Source: Tannerella sp.
GTDB taxonomy: Bacteria; Bacteroidota; Bacteroidia; Bacteroidales; Tannerellaceae
Direction: 5' to 3'
DNA: 6,757 nucleotides
NCBI GenBank assembly: GCA_031259505.1
Contig: JAIRLL010000176.1
Span: 1-6,757, forward strand
Shown piece after piece: positions 1 through 6,634 of the stretch. The notes beneath the pieces were generated by a model, which searched no databases, had not been told where the DNA came from, and was given only the letters and a program-made list of their open reading frames with translations. How positions within the stretch are numbered: position 1 is the stretch's first letter; each line of letters starts with the position of its first letter. The translations under genes were made by a program, and so were the position numbers.

Positions 1-449
1 TAATCGATCATAATTTGATACGGCACTACTCCCCCTACTTCTCCTCCTTCGGCGCCAACCCCTACTACCACGACATCAAAGGCAGCATAGTCACAAACAA
101 TATATGCAGGGAAGGACGTGCTGGTCATAATAATTCAGACAATCAGGTATCCAACAACATATCTGGAGATGCGGATGGGAGCGATCTCCATCCGACAGTT
201 CCCGAGAACTGGGACGACGTCTTTGTGGGGCCTGATAATGGCATCAGTCTGTTATCCAATTTTGCGTTGAAGGGGAGTGTGGGCAAGGATGGCGGTACCG
301 ACGGCACGGATATCGGCATATACGGCGGTTCTTCGGGCTTTAGCGACAGCGCCCGGCCTCCGGGTCCGCGCATCGTCTCTAAAAAAGTCGGCTCACAGAC
401 CGACGCCGACGGCAACCTGCGGGTAGAAATAAAGGTCAGCACACAGTAA
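1..449 (+). CDS. Parallel beta-helix surface protein, C-terminal part (5' end outside window)
   Basis: The frame is open from the first bases, in phase at position 3, and ends at TAA 447-449. The first in-window start-like codon (TTG at 15) is not a real start, because the upstream codons I-D-H-N align with the interior of the next gene (V-I-D-H-N-L-I-R). About 148 residues are visible. They show beta-helix features: Asn ladders (TNNIC, SNNIS) and short turns, then a conserved tail containing DGTDIGIYGG, SARPPGPRIVSKKVG and LRVEIKVSTQ. The last 58 or so residues match the downstream paralogue with only five substitutions and one single-residue indel. By homology to that paralogue it should be an exported surface or extracellular protein; its signal peptide would lie upstream. 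Residues after L-I-R differ strongly from the paralogue. The molecular function is unknown; binding to carbohydrate or another surface ligand is a guess from the fold. Confidence 0.85.
   Translation, partial: IDHNLIRHYSPYFSSFGANPYYHDIKGSIVTNNICREGRAGHNNSDNQVSNNISGDADGSDLHPTVPENWDDVFVGPDNGISLLSNFALKGSVGKDGGTDGTDIGIYGGSSGFSDSARPPGPRIVSKKVGSQTDADGNLRVEIKVSTQ
1..449 (+). repeat. Copy 1 of a tandem paralogous repeat (partner 1038-1492)
   Basis: Positions 1-23 are identical to 1038-1060 (the match is cut by the window edge), 93-116 to 1127-1150, and 140-162 to 1186-1208. The 3' ends encode almost the same 58 residues. Between these conserved blocks lie patches that differ in both sequence and length. 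The pattern fits gene duplication followed by localised divergence or recombination. More copies may lie upstream of the window. Confidence 0.9.
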
Positions 450-493
450 GAAACAAATACATTATACAATAACAATCTGAATTTTAAGATCGA

Positions 494-1492
494 ATGAAAA
501 CAAAAGCTTTTATTTTTATTGTTGCGTTATTTGTAGCAGCGGTGGCAGTACATGCCCAGCAGATTTCAGTAGTAACGCCCGGCGGCGCAACTACCCTGTA
601 TACCAGCCTCGACGATGCCATCTCCGGCGCGGAAGCAGGCAGTACGGTTTACCTTTCGGGAGGCGGGTTTCAAGTCAGGGACGAAACCAAAATCACCAAA
701 CAGCTTACGCTTGTCGGCATCGGACACCGGACGGACAACGAAAATGCCGACGGCAACACGACGCTAAACGGGAATCTGTTTTTTGAAGGCGGTTCGGACA
801 ACAGCGCCCTGATGGGATTGTATTTAAGCGGAAATGTAAACATCGGAACGAGCGAAACGGCCGTAAATACGATTCTGGTGCGCTATTGCAATGTGAACAG
901 CATTCTGGTAAAAAACAGCGGTTGTCAAGGGGTACTGATTAATCAGAACTATATCAGAAGTTCGTCTGACGGAGGGAACAGCGCCATCACATTCTCGAAC
1001 AACATTATACATTCGATAAGATCTGTAATCGGAGGGGTAATCGATCATAATTTGATACGGTATGCCTACAACTACCGGGACTACTACATGCCCGACCCCT
1101 ACCATAACATCACCGGCAGCACAGTTACAAACAATATATGCAGGGAAGGAAATAGTCCTTCTAATCGTGATTCAGGTAATTCAGGCAATCAGGTATCCAA
1201 CAACATATATGCAGAAGCGGATGGGAATGACCCCTATGCGACAGTTCCCGAGAACTGGGATGAGGTTTTTGTGGGTCCCGACAAGGGCGTCAATCCGGCG
1301 TCTAATTTTGCGCTGAAAGGGACTGTGGGCAAGAATGGCGGCAGTGACGGCACGGATATCGGCATATACGGCGGTTCGGGCTTTAGCGACAGCGCCCGGC
1401 CTCCGGGGCCGCGTATCGTCTCCAAAAAGGTCGGCGAACAGACTGACGCCGCCGGCAACCTGCGGGTAGAGATAAAGGTCAGTACACAGTAA
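494..1492 (+). CDS. Secreted right-handed parallel beta-helix protein
   Basis: This is a complete 332-residue protein. The ATG at 494 begins a clear signal peptide (MKTK, hydrophobic core at about residues 5-19, likely signal peptidase I cleavage after V-H-A21 before QQ). The mature N terminus (TPGGATTLYTSLDDAI... GSTVYLSGG) resembles the opening coil of pectate-lyase-like right-handed beta-helices. Further coils with recurrent N-N-I/V turns follow (for example SNNIIHS, TNNIC, SNNIY). The tail (DGTDIGIYGG, SARPPGPRI) closes the helix and ends in a short strand, LRVEIKVSTQ. I see no catalytic motif of polysaccharide lyases and no recognisable T9SS sorting domain, so its final location (periplasm, surface or released) is uncertain. 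It is a tandem paralogue of the gene at 1-449 and lies 28 bp upstream of a giant T9SS cargo, probably in one operon. Secretion and fold are confident; function is not known. Confidence 0.9.
   Translation: MKTKAFIFIVALFVAAVAVHAQQISVVTPGGATTLYTSLDDAISGAEAGSTVYLSGGGFQVRDETKITKQLTLVGIGHRTDNENADGNTTLNGNLFFEGGSDNSALMGLYLSGNVNIGTSETAVNTILVRYCNVNSILVKNSGCQGVLINQNYIRSSSDGGNSAITFSNNIIHSIRSVIGGVIDHNLIRYAYNYRDYYMPDPYHNITGSTVTNNICREGNSPSNRDSGNSGNQVSNNIYAEADGNDPYATVPENWDEVFVGPDKGVNPASNFALKGTVGKNGGSDGTDIGIYGGSGFSDSARPPGPRIVSKKVGEQTDAAGNLRVEIKVSTQ
1038..1492 (+). repeat. Copy 2 of the tandem paralogous repeat
   Basis: This is the partner of 1-449, inside the complete beta-helix gene. The conserved blocks are 1038-1060, 1127-1150, 1186-1208 and most of 1238-1492. 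The variable patches are 1061-1114 and 1151-1185. The upstream part of the gene (494-1037) cannot be compared because the corresponding part of copy 1 is outside the window. Confidence 0.9.
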
Positions 1493-1520
1493 GTTACCGT
1501 TCACTATAAATACAGATAAA

Positions 1521-4500
1521 ATGAAACGACTGAAAAAAACGGGGCTGAGCTTTCTGTTCGCCCTTTTCTGCTGGGCGGGTTATGCCCAGACGGTGTCGGA
1601 GGTGGAATGGTGGTTCGACGGTCGGTACGACGAGGCGCAGCGCGCCTCCATCGGCGGTTCGGATATCACCTGGAGATCCGATATCTCTACGGATGCGCTC
1701 AGTGAAGGACTGCATGTCCTGCATCTCCGCCTGAAAGACAACAGCGGCAGGTATTCGAGCATCTCATCCGACTACTTTTTCAAACTCAGCCGGTCGACGT
1801 CGACCGGCAACATGGTGGAATACTGGTTCGACGATGGTTTCGACAGCCGGAAACAGGAGAGCATTCCTGCGAACGGCACGGTCAGTTTTGAATGGCCGAC
1901 AAGCGAACTCAGCCAGGGGCTGCATATCCTCCACTACCGGACAGGCTATGCGCCCGGAGCCATGAGAAGCGTACATTCCGACTACTTTTTCAAACTCAAC
2001 AGCGGCAATGCCCAGGGGGCGAAAAGGCTGGTATACTGGTTTGACGACAAGATGTCGGAAAGTGTATACCAGACGCTCGACAGCCATCAGACGCTGGCGT
2101 CTCTGGAGATCGACGCCAGCCGTCTGTCCCCCGGCGGACACGTGCTGCACATGCGGCTGGGATATGAAAACGGCGGATATGCCTCCACTACGACCGACTA
2201 TTTTGTGCACGGAACGAATCCGTTCGGTATCGGTTCGGCCTCTACACCGCTGGCCCTCACGGAATATGCGTACTGGTTCGACCAGGATGCCGACAACAGC
2301 GTCAGCGTCCGTTTCGAGCCACCGGTATCCACCGTGGATCTTGTGGAAGAGATTTCGGCCGCGTCGCTGACGGTAAACGAAACGCATACCTTTAACATCA
2401 GTTTCAAACGAAACGACGGTCAGAGCGTGCTGCTGAGCGAGCCGTTTAACGCTTCGAGCCGCCTGATTATTAATGCTCCAAGGCTGGGTCTGTCGCCAAG
2501 CAAACTTCAACGCGGCGAGAACCTGGAAATAACAGGAGAAAATTTTACGCCGAACGGACAGGTTTCGTTCAGTTGCCTGTCGAACAATCTGTCGATAGAC
2601 ATTTCTCCCGTTTTTGCCGATGCAACAGGTATAATCACTTACCGGATAACTGTTCCCAATGATTGCGCCGAAGGGTTGTACAATCTTTCCGCAACGGACC
2701 AGAGCAGTGGAAAAACAGTTACGGATGTACCGCTTCTCATTAGCCGGTCAGGAACACCACCGACTGACAGCCGCATCCATATATCCTATCCTAACAACCC
2801 AAATATTGTTTGCAAAACAGGCAATGAACTGATTGTATTATGGGATGATTTCATCGCACTGGACACGCGTTATCAGATTTTCCAAGAAGACGCACTGCGC
2901 AAATACAGTTATTTCGTTGAACTGGAGTTGATAGATTCCCAATCGGAAAACGGCGTTGTGGAAGACCAGGAACTGGAAGGCAAGGCGTCGCTCGAAAAGA
3001 CGAAAAATTTTCAATGCTCGTTCCATCCTCAAAAAGAAGGTACTTACATTGTCCGAATCTGGGATAAGATAACGAATCAATATGTAGAAAGCGCCCCATT
3101 TTCAGTGGAAACTCATTCAGGCCGGTTAAATATGGTAAAAAAATGGGATTACAGCGCCGATGAAAGATTAATCACGTGGCCCCTGAGGGAGAAAGAACCC
3201 AAAGGCGTAGCCGCCGACGGTACAAGCCGTATTTATCTCTCTGTATCTCCAAAAGCAGGAACCAGCTTGATCGAGGAAATAACCCTTACTCTGAAAGACG
3301 AGAAAACGGGGTATGACAATACGCGACTGTTGGGTAAAGTTATGCCTGCCGCCGCCGTTACTAACGAATATAGTGATGAGGCAAACGTGGCAAACGTGAT
3401 TTCGACAACGGTTTCCTTCCCGGGAACGGAAAAGGGTTCGAATGTTGTATTCTGGTACGTTGCCCCCGATGATTTTACAGGCTCCGATGATGACAAGAAC
3501 GAATCGACCCGCCTTGTCAAAGCCGTTTTCGACGTTACCTTTACCGACCATACGACTGCACAGGAGTACTGCTATATTGAGATTGTACGGCCGGCGCTGA
3601 TGATGGTGCATGGATTGGGCAGCAGTCACGAATGTTGGAACAATTTCTCGCTCCATGACGGTATAAAAGTAGTAGCAAAAGATACACGATTCATAACAGC
3701 AGAGGCAATTGATGTGCGGCCAAATTCGGATTTTGCAACAAATGCCGGTGGATTGCTGAACGTAAATCCAAAAACGCCTCAATCAACATTTGAAGCAATG
3801 AATATACAGATGATGTATAAAGGATATGCAAGCAACCAGGTGGATTATGTGTGTCACAGCATGGGTGGCTGCATCTTGAGGTTAGCCGAAGAGTATTACC
3901 CCGGCCTGTTTTACAGCCGGCGAAATTATGGAAAGGGATTTGTTCATAAAGTGGTCACGATTGATACGCCGCATAATGGGTCTCCATGGGCGGATATGAC
4001 AGAACGTTTGACGAACTGGCTGTACAATGATGTAAGCAGAGGCGGTTTCTTCGGTACAGTAGAAGAGTTGATTGATATACGGAAATCTCTTGCAGGAATT
4101 TTACTTGAAAATACTCTTTTCAAGAAGGATGCATTTTTCGAAGCCATCGAAACTCCCCCGGATGATGTGTTTAATACAGAGAACTGTATTTTCAAACCGA
4201 CCGATGCCGTGCTGGATTTAAGGGAATCGTCCGGCGGCGTAAGATTTCACGAAACGCCACTGCGATCGCATCTGATTGTGGGAGACATATTTCCGGGATA
4301 TCCTCATAATGGTCTGAGTCTAAATGCGATAGACGAGATGCTTGAAGCGGATGCCTATTATGCCGCAGAGATAGAAAAATTTGAGATATTCCTGGATGTG
4401 GTAACGCTTATCAAGTATCTTCTGGCAGATCCGGACGGTAAATTGGAAATACTTATAGACGAGGTAGATATGCTGCTTAAAAGCAGGAATTTGAAAAACA

Positions 4501-6155
4501 GAAATCTCAGGGTGATGGAGTTGTGTTATAAGATATTGTCCGTTATATGTACACTGGGTGAAGAAACGGAGAATTTTATACTGGATTCCGATGGAATCGT
4601 TTCATACTCCAGCCAGTCGGCAGGTCTGAACGGAAGTATCGCTTCCAATGTATCGGCTTTTGAAGGTATGGGCAGTAATCACCTGACTGTTGTAGAGAAA
4701 GAAGATGTTGGAAGAAAGGTAGAGCAATTACTGAATGCAAGTATTCATTCACCGATGTTTAACTCTATTCCCGCCTCCCCGTCTGCCGGTCCGCAACCCC
4801 GCAGTTTTCAGCTAAGATCGGCGCCGGAACCGACGGAAGTTTCTATTTCCGAAGATGAAAACCGGTTGCAGATTCTGAATGTGGAGCAGGGTACGAACTT
4901 GACGGTTGGAGATAATCTGCAAGTAAGCGTCCGTATAATCGGTCTGGAACACCTGACCCGGTTGCAACTGACTTTCCATGGGAAAAATTATTATGCGCCG
5001 GAATTTGCGGAGTATGTTACATTTAATATTCCCGTCACCGGATTTAACTTGCAGACGCAATCGCTGTATGTCAAGGCGTATTATGATGACGGAAGCAGCG
5101 CCTGGATGGTTTATGCAACGAAGGAACTTAATGTGATACCGAAGGAGAACGCTATCGAACTGTATACGGACGAACAGGTGTATTATCTGTTCGAAAATGA
5201 AACGGTTCGCCCGCAATATACGATTGTCTTCCCCGACTTTATTTTTACCGGACTGCGGAATACGAATATTCAAGCGACCGTCACAGATGAAAACGTTGTC
5301 GGTTTCGACGCGGAGACGTGTTCTTTTACCGGTAAAAAAGCAGGTGCAACAGCCGTCGAACTCGTGTATGAGGATGTAAGTAAAACCGTCTGGTTCGTAG
5401 TGGAAGCGCCTGTATACAGGGTCGAATCCGTAGATCTGGACCAGACGCAACTTGAGTTGCACCCGGAAGAAACCGAACAACTGACGGCCCTGATAATCCC
5501 GACCAACGCGACAAACCAAAATGTGACCTGGAGCAGCGATAACGAAACCATCGCTACGGTAAATAATGGCTTGGTGACAGGCGTGGCAATAGGCACGGCT
5601 ATCATTACCGTAACGACCGAAGATGGCGAACAAACAGCGACTTGCACTGTGACGGTTGTTCCTATCGACGACGATGATGATGGTGACGACGATGACGATG
5701 ATGATGATGATGGTGATGATGGTGATGATGGAGACAACGGAAACGGAGACAATGGAAACGGCAACAATGGAAACGGCAACAATGGAAACGGAGACAACGG
5801 AAACGGTGACAACGGAAACGGTGACAATGGAAACGGTGACAATGGAAACGGAGACAATGGAAACGGAGACAACGGAAATTCTGATGGAGGGACCGGTACG
5901 GAGCATCAGGACGTTACGCCCAAACTGTATCCCAATCCGGCCAAAGGTATGTGTTACCTGTACCTTCCCGGTACGCTGCTAAACGGGCCGGCGGAATATG
6001 TTATTGTTTCGGTAGTCGGGCAGACGGTACAGCGTCAGGCTATCACGAACAAAACGACGGCGATTGATATTTCCGGTTTAGCCCGGGGGGTCTATTTTGT
6101 GATTGCCGTTCGGGAAAATCAGGTGATTTTCCGCCAGAAGTTGCTAATAGAGTAG
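1521..6155 (+). CDS. Giant T9SS-exported multidomain alpha/beta-hydrolase (lipase/esterase-like) with BIG2 and Asp-rich stalk
   Basis: This 1544-residue exported protein has a signal peptide at 1-22 (GYA|QTV). Four repeats of about 65 aa follow at roughly 28-90, 98-160, 168-230 and 247-310, each opening with (V/E)(Y/W)WFD; the first three also have G-x-H-x-L-H and end in DYF. Ig/TIG-like sandwiches fill 316-690. The hydrolase domain is about 692-1070: oxyanion-type MMVHGLG (H697), nucleophile elbow V-C-H-S780-M-G-G, T-P-H-N-G-S, then probable acid D1024 (SDGIVS) and H1054 (SNHLTVV). This resembles family I lipases and PGAP1-like esterases. The first Gly of GxSxG is Cys. More beta-sandwiches (about 1100-1297) and a BIG2 domain (about 1298-1380) follow, then an Asp-rich run (1383-1403), ten GDNGN units (1404-1453) and a type A sorting domain (about 1467-1544: KLYPNPAKG, ISGLARGVYFV, KLLIE). 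The sorting domain predicts T9SS export across the outer membrane. The substrate is unknown; an ester or lipid is likely. Confidence 0.93.
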   Translation: MKRLKKTGLSFLFALFCWAGYAQTVSEVEWWFDGRYDEAQRASIGGSDITWRSDISTDALSEGLHVLHLRLKDNSGRYSSISSDYFFKLSRSTSTGNMVEYWFDDGFDSRKQESIPANGTVSFEWPTSELSQGLHILHYRTGYAPGAMRSVHSDYFFKLNSGNAQGAKRLVYWFDDKMSESVYQTLDSHQTLASLEIDASRLSPGGHVLHMRLGYENGGYASTTTDYFVHGTNPFGIGSASTPLALTEYAYWFDQDADNSVSVRFEPPVSTVDLVEEISAASLTVNETHTFNISFKRNDGQSVLLSEPFNASSRLIINAPRLGLSPSKLQRGENLEITGENFTPNGQVSFSCLSNNLSIDISPVFADATGIITYRITVPNDCAEGLYNLSATDQSSGKTVTDVPLLISRSGTPPTDSRIHISYPNNPNIVCKTGNELIVLWDDFIALDTRYQIFQEDALRKYSYFVELELIDSQSENGVVEDQELEGKASLEKTKNFQCSFHPQKEGTYIVRIWDKITNQYVESAPFSVETHSGRLNMVKKWDYSADERLITWPLREKEPKGVAADGTSRIYLSVSPKAGTSLIEEITLTLKDEKTGYDNTRLLGKVMPAAAVTNEYSDEANVANVISTTVSFPGTEKGSNVVFWYVAPDDFTGSDDDKNESTRLVKAVFDVTFTDHTTAQEYCYIEIVRPALMMVHGLGSSHECWNNFSLHDGIKVVAKDTRFITAEAIDVRPNSDFATNAGGLLNVNPKTPQSTFEAMNIQMMYKGYASNQVDYVCHSMGGCILRLAEEYYPGLFYSRRNYGKGFVHKVVTIDTPHNGSPWADMTERLTNWLYNDVSRGGFFGTVEELIDIRKSLAGILLENTLFKKDAFFEAIETPPDDVFNTENCIFKPTDAVLDLRESSGGVRFHETPLRSHLIVGDIFPGYPHNGLSLNAIDEMLEADAYYAAEIEKFEIFLDVVTLIKYLLADPDGKLEILIDEVDMLLKSRNLKNRNLRVMELCYKILSVICTLGEETENFILDSDGIVSYSSQSAGLNGSIASNVSAFEGMGSNHLTVVEKEDVGRKVEQLLNASIHSPMFNSIPASPSAGPQPRSFQLRSAPEPTEVSISEDENRLQILNVEQGTNLTVGDNLQVSVRIIGLEHLTRLQLTFHGKNYYAPEFAEYVTFNIPVTGFNLQTQSLYVKAYYDDGSSAWMVYATKELNVIPKENAIELYTDEQVYYLFENETVRPQYTIVFPDFIFTGLRNTNIQATVTDENVVGFDAETCSFTGKKAGATAVELVYEDVSKTVWFVVEAPVYRVESVDLDQTQLELHPEETEQLTALIIPTNATNQNVTWSSDNETIATVNNGLVTGVAIGTAIITVTTEDGEQTATCTVTVVPIDDDDDGDDDDDDDDDGDDGDDGDNGNGDNGNGNNGNGNNGNGDNGNGDNGNGDNGNGDNGNGDNGNGDNGNSDGGTGTEHQDVTPKLYPNPAKGMCYLYLPGTLLNGPAEYVIVSVVGQTVQRQAITNKTTAIDISGLARGVYFVIAVRENQVIFRQKLLIE
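1602..2450 (+). repeat. Four YWFD-type protein repeats
   Basis: The repeats encode residues 28-90, 98-160, 168-230 and 247-310 of the giant hydrolase (DNA about 1602-1790, 1812-2000, 2022-2210 and 2259-2450). Units 1-3 share an opening WWFDG / YWFDD, a middle GLHVLHLR / GLHILHYR / GGHVLHMR, and a closing SDYFFKL / TDYFV. Unit 4 keeps YWFDQD but has lost the LH-x-R and DYF motifs. Units 1 and 2 share a 22-bp identical DNA stretch (1767-1788 and 1977-1998). They are probably beta-rich modules; I do not recognise a named domain with certainty. Confidence 0.8.
1789..1808. repeat. Perfect 20-bp palindrome within coding sequence
   Basis: The sequence GCCGGTCGACGTCGACCGGC equals its own reverse complement, with the centre between 1798 and 1799. 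The symmetry stops at the flanking A residues on both sides. It encodes the Ser/Thr-rich linker between YWFD repeats 1 and 2 and begins directly after the 22-bp direct repeat at 1767-1788. Its function, if any, is unknown. Confidence 0.9.
5667..5729 (+). repeat. Asp-rich low-complexity tract
   Basis: GAY codons with occasional GGT encode residues 1383-1403 of the giant hydrolase, almost all Asp with scattered Gly. The tract joins the BIG2 domain to the GDNGN repeats. It is strongly acidic and could bind divalent cations or act as an extended spacer; that is inference. It also creates long spurious frames on the opposite strand. Confidence 0.9.
5730..5879 (+). repeat. Ten 15-bp tandem repeats encoding GDNGN
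   Basis: Ten consecutive 15-bp units of consensus GGNRACAAYGGAAAC run with no gap from 5730 to 5879. They encode eight GDNGN and two GNNGN (units 3 and 4), residues 1404-1453. Variation between units is mostly at third positions (GGA/GGT/GGC, AAC/AAT). The unit is a multiple of three, so gain or loss of units keeps the frame. It probably forms a flexible hydrophilic linker ahead of the T9SS sorting domain. Confidence 0.95.
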
Positions 6156-6158
6156 AAG

Positions 6159-6614
6159 ATGTTTGGACAGGATATGGAATTGAAACTGCAAAGACGCTTT
6201 TTGGGCAGAGGCTACACAATCGGTAGCCTCTCCATTGACGGCGCGTATTTCTGCGATACGCTGGAAGACGCTGACCGCGGACTGACGCAGGCGATGCCTG
6301 CGGAGGAGATCCGGCGACGGAAAGTGGCGCACGAGACAGCGATCCCGACGGGCACGTACCGCGTGACGGTAAACTTGTCGCCGGCTAAACGGCGGATGCT
6401 GCCGCGTCTGTTGGATGTACCGGGGTTCAGTGGTATCCTGATACACCGGGGTAATACGAAGAATGACAGTTCGGGGTGTATCCTGGTGGGGGAGAACAAA
6501 GTGAAAGGAAAAGATTTAAATTCCACACAGTATGAAATACGCTTAGTCGACGTTCTGACGGCAACGCAGGAACGGGGCGAGGCGATCCGAATGGAAATAG
6601 TGAGCAGTGGTTAG
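6159..6614 (+). CDS. DUF5675 family protein
   Basis: This protein of 151 residues (146 if it starts at the second ATG, 6174) matches the DUF5675 family as I know it: an opening MELKLQRRF, then YTIGSLSIDGAYFCDTLED, ETAIPTGTYRV, SPAKRRMLPRLLDVPGFSGI, and IHRGNTKNDSSGC followed by ILVGENKVKG. Family members usually begin with M-x-L-x-L-x-R, which favours 6174, but 6159 lies only 3 bp after the upstream stop and cannot be excluded. No signal peptide is visible, so it should be cytoplasmic unless exported by another route. The family is common in Bacteroidota genomes and their phages and has no settled function. H96 and S104-S-G-C107 resemble the His...Ser-x-Gly-Cys core of YkuD-type L,D-transpeptidases; a peptidoglycan-related role is inference. 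It is tightly spaced after the hydrolase gene, so the two are probably co-transcribed. Confidence 0.88.
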   Translation: MFGQDMELKLQRRFLGRGYTIGSLSIDGAYFCDTLEDADRGLTQAMPAEEIRRRKVAHETAIPTGTYRVTVNLSPAKRRMLPRLLDVPGFSGILIHRGNTKNDSSGCILVGENKVKGKDLNSTQYEIRLVDVLTATQERGEAIRMEIVSSG

Positions 6615-6634
6615 CCGTTAGCGAATGGCTGACT
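6609..6634 (+). promoter_or_regulatory. Hairpin overlapping the DUF5675 stop codon
   Basis: GTTAGCCGTT (6610-6619) can pair with AATGGCTGAC (6624-6633) around an AGCG loop. That is ten pairs including two G-T wobbles, and a further G-T pair is possible at 6609/6634. The TAG stop (6612-6614) lies in the 5' arm. No T-run follows, so it is not a typical intrinsic terminator. It could stabilise the mRNA end or be part of the larger fold downstream. Confidence 0.5.

Noticed and set aside
24..80. Confirmed diversity-generating retroelement variable region
   Set aside because: The codon pattern is suggestive, but differences between the two copies include non-adenine-type changes and a one-codon indel, and no template repeat or reverse transcriptase is in the window. 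It is kept as a hypothesis only.
450..493. Promoter for the second beta-helix gene
   Set aside because: The 44-bp gap has neither a TTTG -33 box nor a TAnnTTTG -7 box, so read-through from upstream is more likely.
1521..1590. Lipoprotein signal on the giant hydrolase (Cys17 in the leader)
   Set aside because: The residues before Cys17 (A-L-F) do not fit a lipobox, a signal peptidase I site after Ala22 is better, and the C-terminal sorting domain already explains export.
1764..2510. Minus-strand open frame of 248 codons
   Set aside because: It lies antisense to the YWFD repeats in GC-rich DNA, and the product is Arg/Val-rich with no domain. It is best read as a shadow frame.
3168..3782. Minus-strand open frame of 204 codons
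   Set aside because: It is antisense to the Ig-like and hydrolase region, which has clear protein motifs on the plus strand. It has no start context or domain of its own.
4812..5906. Long minus-strand open frame (364 codons) with Val/Ser/Ile repeats
   Set aside because: Its repetitive half is the reverse complement of the Asp/GDNGN coding repeats, and the whole frame lies inside a well-supported plus-strand gene. It has no recognisable domain.
6609..6634. Intrinsic terminator after the DUF5675 gene
   Set aside because: The stem is good, but no T-tract follows; the next bases are GTTAAAGGGT.
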